Positions 38,218 through 42,188 of a stretch of 42,188 bases of DNA are shown here, piece after piece. The notes beneath the pieces are model-generated. The model was given only the letters and a program-made list of their open reading frames with translations, made no database searches and had not been told where the DNA came from. A program made the translations under genes and the position numbers. Each line of letters starts with the position of its first letter. The first letter of the stretch is position 1. Origin of the DNA: Clostridia bacterium (GTDB taxonomy: Bacteria > Bacillota > Clostridia > Oscillospirales > Acutalibacteraceae); contig JAFRUA010000054.1 in the NCBI GenBank assembly GCA_017434855.1, positions 1 to 42,188 of the forward strand, read 5' to 3'.

Positions 38218-39078
38218 TTGACCAGGCTGAAGCGCGCCGCGCGCACTCACATCGACAATTTCAAAAAGTATCGTTTTTTGCTGCGGGAGCTGGTCGGCAA
38301 AAACATCAAGCTCCAGTACCGCAATTCCGTGCTTGGCGTTTTTTGGACGTTTTTGCAGCCGCTGCTCATGATGATCGTTCTGTCGTTTGTCTTCATGCAG
38401 GTCTTTGGCAAAGACAGCAGCCAGACCGGCAACTATCCCGTGTATCTGCTGTGCGGCCGTCTGCTCTATCAGTTTTTCACCAGCGCGACCAAGCGCGCCA
38501 TGACCTCCATCCGGCGGCAGGCGTCCATGATCAAAAAGGTCTATGTGCCAAAGTATATTTATCCGCTTTCAGAGGTTTTGTCGGCGTTTGTCACCTTCCT
38601 GATTTCTCTGACGGTTCTTGCGGTCGTCATCGCATACTTTGACATTCGCAACAGCGACCCCGTCCACGTCACATGGCGCGTTGTGTTCGTCGTCGTGCCG
38701 ATCCTGATCACGCTGGTGCTTTCGCTCGGCGTCGGAATGATCCTTGCAACCGTATCGGTGTTCTTTAAGGACGTTGAAAACATTTACGACGTTTTCACCA
38801 CGCTGCTGTTTTACATGTCGCCGATCGTCTACCGCCCGAGTATGCTCAATTTTGAGGAGGGAAGCATCCAGCTTCGGGTACTGAAGGCCAATCCGCTGTA
38901 TGGCCTGATCGGTGAGTTCCGCGCCGCCATTATGTACGGCGATGAAGTGCTGCGGCCCTGGTCGCAGTCATGGGATATGAATCTGATGTACTACGCCGCG
39001 GGGTTTGCGGTCGCAACGGTCATCATCGGCTTTTTGCTGTTTTATCGCAATCAGGACAAATTCATTCTTTACATCTGA
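38218..39078 (+). CDS. ABC-2 type polysaccharide/teichoic-acid export permease (TagG/Wzm-like)
   Basis: The 286-residue permease is taken to start at TTG 38218, seven bases after GGAGGAGG; no suitably placed ATG exists. After a short basic cytoplasmic stretch comes the family hallmark LLRELVGKNIKLQYRNSVLG, then VFWTFLQPLLMMIVLSFVFM and about six membrane helices in all. It would move a lipid-linked polymer (teichoic acid, capsule or O-antigen-like) across the membrane with the ATPase encoded 13 bases downstream. No glycosyltransferase genes lie here, so the cargo is unknown. Confidence 0.9.
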   Translation: MTRLKRAARTHIDNFKKYRFLLRELVGKNIKLQYRNSVLGVFWTFLQPLLMMIVLSFVFMQVFGKDSSQTGNYPVYLLCGRLLYQFFTSATKRAMTSIRRQASMIKKVYVPKYIYPLSEVLSAFVTFLISLTVLAVVIAYFDIRNSDPVHVTWRVVFVVVPILITLVLSLGVGMILATVSVFFKDVENIYDVFTTLLFYMSPIVYRPSMLNFEEGSIQLRVLKANPLYGLIGEFRAAIMYGDEVLRPWSQSWDMNLMYYAAGFAVATVIIGFLLFYRNQDKFILYI

Positions 39079-39091
39079 GGAGTGGTGTGCT

Positions 39092-39835
39092 TTGGGAAAA
39101 TATGCAATTGAAGCGGACCACGTCAGCATGCGCTTCAACATCAACAAAGAGGGCGTCGACAGCGCCAAGGAATACTTCATCCGCATGGTCAAGCGCGACC
39201 TGCATTACACCGAGTTCTGGGCGCTCAAAGACGTCAGCTTCAAGGTGCGCAAGGGCGACCACATGGGCGTCATGGGCTTCAACGGCGCGGGCAAAAGCAC
39301 GCTGCTCAAGACCATCGCCGGCGTGCTGAAACCGACCATGGGCACCGTGACCACCGAGGGCGTGATTGCCCCGATGCTGGAGCTTGGCGCCGGGTTCAAC
39401 CACAATTACAGCGGCCGTGAAAACATCTTCCTCTATGCTGCAACGATGGGCTTTTCCAGAAAATTCATTCAGGAAAAATACGAAGAAATCGTGGATTTTT
39501 CCGAGCTTGGCGATTTCATCGACGCCCCGATCAAAAGCTATTCCTCCGGCATGCGGGCGCGGCTCGGCTTTTCCATCGCAACGTCGGTCAAGCCGGAGGT
39601 GCTGATTCTGGACGAGGTGCTTTCGGTCGGCGACGCGGCCTTTCGTGAAAAAAGCGAAAAGCGGCTGCAAAACCTGATGGGCGACGGTGTCACGGTGCTG
39701 TATGTTTCGCACAGCACCGACCGCGTCGAAACCCTGTGCAACAAGGCGATCATCCTTTCGCACGGGCAGTTGATCGCAAACGGCGATTCGTCAGACGTCT
39801 GCGCCATGTACCGTGAAATGGTCAAAAAACGATAA
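39092..39835 (+). CDS. ABC exporter ATPase (TagH/Wzt-like, short form)
   Basis: The 247-residue ATPase is taken to start at TTG 39092, nine bases after AGGAG. The opening VSMRFNINKEGVDSAKEYFI and YTEFWALKDVSFKV are typical of polysaccharide exporters. Walker A is GFNGAGKST (about 62-70), the signature YSSGMRARLGFS, and Walker B LILDEVLSVGD. The C-terminal carbohydrate-binding domain of long Wzt proteins is absent, as in TagH short forms. Partner of the permease directly upstream; both use TTG starts. Confidence 0.92.
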   Translation: MGKYAIEADHVSMRFNINKEGVDSAKEYFIRMVKRDLHYTEFWALKDVSFKVRKGDHMGVMGFNGAGKSTLLKTIAGVLKPTMGTVTTEGVIAPMLELGAGFNHNYSGRENIFLYAATMGFSRKFIQEKYEEIVDFSELGDFIDAPIKSYSSGMRARLGFSIATSVKPEVLILDEVLSVGDAAFREKSEKRLQNLMGDGVTVLYVSHSTDRVETLCNKAIILSHGQLIANGDSSDVCAMYREMVKKR

Positions 39836-39849
39836 GTATCGAGGTCATC

Positions 39850-40878
39850 ATGGAATTCAAAATCAATCCGGCGGTCTATACCGGCATCTTTGCGGTTCCG
39901 CGCACCGTCGTTGACAACAACATCCGGCTCGCCAGCGCCGACGCACTGCGGGTCATTCTGCTGATTTTTGCACACCCGGACCAGCCGGTTTCGGTCGAAT
40001 CGCTGGCCGCTTCGCTGCACAAGCCGACGGGTGAAATCTCTGACGCGCTGCTGTTCTGGATGGAGCGCGGCATCCTGACGGACGCGGCCTCCTCCCCTGC
40101 TGCCGCCCCCCAAGCGCAGGCGCCGGCAACCGTTTTGCAAGCGCCGGCAAAGCCCAAAAAGACCGTTGCCGACCTGCCGCTGGCCCGGCCGACGCATGAG
40201 CAGATCGCCATCCGCTGCAGTGAAAACGAAGCGTTCCGCGAACTGTTTCAGGAAGCGCAGCAAAAGCTCGGCAAAACCATCGGGTATGAGGGGCAGTCGC
40301 TGCTCATCATGCTGCACGACACCTATGATCTGCCGGTGGAAGTGATCCTGATGCTGCTGGAATACGCCAAGTCCAAGGGCAAAACCGGCTATAAATATCT
40401 GGCGTCCCTCGGCCGCGACTGGAGCGAAAAAGAGATCGACTCGCTGGAAAGCGCCGAGGCATATCTGGAAGAGCTGACGGGCACCGACGCGCTGTGGACG
40501 GATTTCCGCCGCCAGGCCGGGATGAAAAATGTGAACCCCACCGCAAAGCAGCGCCGCTATCTGACCGCGTGGCGCAAAGAGCTGGGCTTTGACCGCGAGA
40601 TGATCTTTCTGGCGTATGAAATCTGCATCGACAACACGGGCAAGCTCAGCGTGGAATACATGGACAAGGTCCTGCGCGCCTGGGCGCAGACGGGGGTCCG
40701 CACGCCGGACGACGCCGAGCGCGAACGCCGGTCCTGGCGGGAAAAAAAGCGCGGCGGCAAAAAGACGGCGGCAAAAAAAGAATCGGTCTATTCTTCCGAC
40801 GCGTCCTATGATCTGGACGCTTACAGCAAAACGGCGATCGGGCTGCAAAACGACACTGCGCCCGATGTGCATCAATGA
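39850..40878 (+). CDS. DnaD-domain replication initiation protein
   Basis: The 342-residue protein has an N-terminal winged-helix part at residues about 1-85 (LASADALRVILLIFAHPDQP, EISDALLFWMERGIL) and a Pro/Ala/Gln-rich linker. Two helical DnaB_2/DnaD modules follow (about 120-185 with LPVEVILMLLEYAKSKGKTG, and about 195-265 with RYLTAWRKELGFDREMIFLA). A Lys-rich tail ends it. DnaD/DnaB proteins remodel DNA and help load the DnaC helicase in Firmicutes. The next gene, a DnaI-like loader, overlaps its end region, so both belong to one operon for helicase loading. It follows the exporter genes by 14 bases. Confidence 0.88.
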   Translation: MEFKINPAVYTGIFAVPRTVVDNNIRLASADALRVILLIFAHPDQPVSVESLAASLHKPTGEISDALLFWMERGILTDAASSPAAAPQAQAPATVLQAPAKPKKTVADLPLARPTHEQIAIRCSENEAFRELFQEAQQKLGKTIGYEGQSLLIMLHDTYDLPVEVILMLLEYAKSKGKTGYKYLASLGRDWSEKEIDSLESAEAYLEELTGTDALWTDFRRQAGMKNVNPTAKQRRYLTAWRKELGFDREMIFLAYEICIDNTGKLSVEYMDKVLRAWAQTGVRTPDDAERERRSWREKKRGGKKTAAKKESVYSSDASYDLDAYSKTAIGLQNDTAPDVHQ

Positions 40879-40892
40879 AACGAGGGAACCGC

Positions 40893-41879
40893 ATGGCGTA
40901 CAAAAAAAGCGTATATCTCAAAGCAAAGGCCGCGCTGGACGCACGCCGCGCCGCGTCGGAACAAATGGCCCGTCTGCGGCATGAAGAGGTGCTGCGCGTC
41001 TGCCCCGCGCTGGAAGATGTGGAGCGTGAAATGACGGCCTGCGGCGCCGAGGTCATCCGCCGCATCGCCGGCGGCGAAGACTGCAAACAGAATTTTGACA
41101 CGCTCAAGGCGCACAGCCTTGCCATGCAGCAGGAACGCGCACGGCTGCTGAAAGAACACGGCTTTGCCGCCGATTATCTTGACAACGTCTATACCTGCCC
41201 GGTCTGTCAGGACACCGGTACGCACGGGTCCTATTACTGCGACTGCTATCTGGCGCTGGTCCGTGAAACGGCAAAGAAAGAGATCAAGGCGGCGCAGTTG
41301 GGTCAGTGCACCTTTGAAACATTTGATCTGCGGTACTATTCCGACACGGTCGACCCGCAGCTTGGCAAAAGCCACCGCCAGATCATGGCGGCCGTGCTGC
41401 AGCATTTCAAAAACTATGCCGAACAGTTTACGCCCCGGTCCAGGGGCGCGATCCTGCTGGGCAAAACGGGCCTTGGAAAAACGCACCTGTCGCTCGCCGT
41501 GGTCAACCGGCTGGTCGAGCGCGGCTTCAATGTCTATTACGACAGCGCGGCCGGCCTTTTGAACCGGCTGGAAAAGCAGCGCTTTTCCAAAAACGACACC
41601 GACGACGAGCTGGAGGAAGATATCTTTTCCAGCGACCTGCTGGTGATCGACGACCTTGGCACGGAGTTCACAACGTCCTTTACCACCGCAGCGATCTATG
41701 ACGTGCTCAACACCCGGCTGAACCGCGGGCTGCCGACGTTTTTCAACAGCAACATGACCCTGAACGAAATCGAAGAGCGTTATTCACAGCGCTTCACGTC
41801 CCGCGTGGTCGGCAACTGCGACATCGTCGGGTTTTACGGTAAAGATATCCGCCAGCAAAAGATTCGCGAAAAATTTTAA
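40893..41879 (+). CDS. DnaI/DnaC-like helicase loader ATPase
   Basis: The 328-residue protein starts at ATG 40893 (GAGGGAACC upstream); an earlier ATG at 40875 overlaps the DnaD stop but lacks a ribosome site. A coiled N-terminal part leads to a zinc-binding block CPVCQDTG with YYCDCY, typical of clostridial DnaI-like loaders. The AAA+ core has Walker A GKTGLGKTH near residue 190, Walker B LLVIDDLGTE, sensor 1 FFNSNMT and an arginine-finger region ERYSQRFTSRV. It would load the replicative helicase together with the DnaD protein encoded just upstream. Confidence 0.9.
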   Translation: MAYKKSVYLKAKAALDARRAASEQMARLRHEEVLRVCPALEDVEREMTACGAEVIRRIAGGEDCKQNFDTLKAHSLAMQQERARLLKEHGFAADYLDNVYTCPVCQDTGTHGSYYCDCYLALVRETAKKEIKAAQLGQCTFETFDLRYYSDTVDPQLGKSHRQIMAAVLQHFKNYAEQFTPRSRGAILLGKTGLGKTHLSLAVVNRLVERGFNVYYDSAAGLLNRLEKQRFSKNDTDDELEEDIFSSDLLVIDDLGTEFTTSFTTAAIYDVLNTRLNRGLPTFFNSNMTLNEIEERYSQRFTSRVVGNCDIVGFYGKDIRQQKIREKF

Positions 41880-41886
41880 AAAAGGC

Positions 41887-41915
41887 TTTACTTTTTCAGA
41901 TTCTTATGCTATAAT
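41887..41915 (+). promoter_or_regulatory. Promoter of tRNA-Thr
   Basis: TTTACT (41887-41892), 17-bp spacer, perfect TATAAT (41910-41915), 30 bases before the tRNA. Confidence 0.75.
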
Positions 41916-41944
41916 ACAAAACCGTCAGGCATCACCTGACAGAT

Positions 41945-42020
41945 GCTAGTATGGCTCAGTTGGTAGAGCAGCGCATTCGTAATGCGCAGGTCGTCGGTTC
42001 GAGTCCGACTACTAGCTCCA
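41945..42020 (+). tRNA. tRNA-Thr (anticodon CGT)
   Basis: Acceptor GCTAGTA pairs with TACTAGC, the anticodon stem GCGCA/TGCGC encloses TTCGTAA (CGT), the T-loop is GTTCGAGTC, the discriminator is T and CCA is encoded. Confidence 0.95.
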
Positions 42021-42028
42021 AAGAAAAG

Positions 42029-42051
42029 CCCCCGTCATAAGACGAGGGCAG
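42029..42051 (+). terminator. tRNA-Thr hairpin without its T-tract
   Basis: GCCCCCGTC pairs with GACGAGGGC (one mismatch) around ATAA, nine bases behind the tRNA, and is preceded by A-rich AAAGAAAA. A terminator of this shape would be followed by a T-run, but CAGACTGCTGAC follows instead, so the hairpin may have been cut off by an insertion. Confidence 0.55.
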
Positions 42052-42059
42052 ACTGCTGA

Positions 42060-42096
42060 CAAAGTCCACAATAAACCAGTGGACTTTGTTTTTTTG
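42060..42096 (+). terminator. Strong terminator, possibly in the end of an insertion sequence
   Basis: CAAAGTCCAC (42060-42069) pairs perfectly with GTGGACTTTG (42079-42088), followed by seven T residues. It lies between tRNA-Thr and the partial gene at the edge. Confidence 0.8.
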
Positions 42097-42148
42097 TGGA
42101 AAAAGGAAGGAAGAAGTGGTATAATAGAGGCAAGAAAAGGGTGATGAA

Positions 42149-42188
42149 ATGATTCGAGAAAACAAAGGGAAGCAAATGAAAATGGAAC
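42149..42188 (+). CDS. Start of a probable IS1182-type transposase (partial)
   Basis: Only 13 codons are inside the window (MIRENKGKQMKME), behind AAAAGGGTG and a TATAAT at 42121 region. The opening, with charged residues before a Met-Glu pair, resembles the start of IS1182-family transposases as I remember them; the window end prevents a firm call. Confidence 0.45.
   Translation, partial: MIRENKGKQMKME

Overview
The window looks like a chromosome segment of a GC-rich Clostridia bacterium, probably an Oscillospiraceae/Ruminococcaceae-type gut anaerobe. The pointers are strong AGGAGG-type ribosome sites, near-perfect TTGACA/TATAAT promoters with 17-bp spacers, DnaD and DnaI-type helicase-loader genes, a type 2 GalT, a TetM-like translational GTPase, a SpaA/Cna-B surface protein and an ABC polysaccharide exporter. 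Genus cannot be fixed from sequence alone.

Left flank (1-15181), core-like chromosome: a leftward tRNA-Met/tRNA-Glu unit with a hairpin-repeat spacer and tRNA-Glu 3'-end debris at the window edge; rarA; a two-gene membrane operon; a secreted PBP4B-type serine hydrolase; a secreted beta-propeller protein; a one-polypeptide fusion of an XRE DNA-binding domain, a transmembrane helix and a lipase; a geranylgeranyl-reductase-like flavoprotein; a Thr/Pro-rich anchored protein; a P-loop ATPase; galT; and a secreted Ig/Fn3 protein.

Middle (15214-23925): an 8.7-kb integrative element of clearly lower GC in tRNA-Arg(ACG). It is bounded by a perfect 54-bp direct repeat of the tRNA 3' half, with 11-bp direct repeats (probable integrase arm sites) just inside each end. 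It carries a tyrosine integrase with an HTH inserted in its middle, a C1-like repressor, small Cro/excisionase-like proteins, an HUH-type replication initiator, three small leftward genes, a second HTH regulator, a RhuM-family protein, an ArpU/DUF1492-like protein and its own sigma factor. No capsid or conjugation genes are seen, so it resembles a small integrative and replicating or mobilizable element. Its most striking property is that the octamer ATGAGGGC occurs 21 times inside it, on both strands, in coding frames and in gaps, against two occurrences in the other 33.5 kb.

Right flank (23926-42188), core-like: a DUF4474 protein; a PAP2 phosphatase with a CsoR-type repressor; an aldo/keto reductase with a ferredoxin tail; a TetM/EF-G-like GTPase fused to a YacP/Rae1-type NYN nuclease; a GH43-like glycosidase; a 1918-residue SpaA-type surface protein with an MPATG sorting signal; a Wzm/Wzt-type ABC exporter operon running into DnaD-domain and DnaI-like helicase-loader genes; tRNA-Thr(CGT); and, at the edge, what looks like the start of an IS1182-type insertion sequence placed just behind the tRNA-Thr hairpin.
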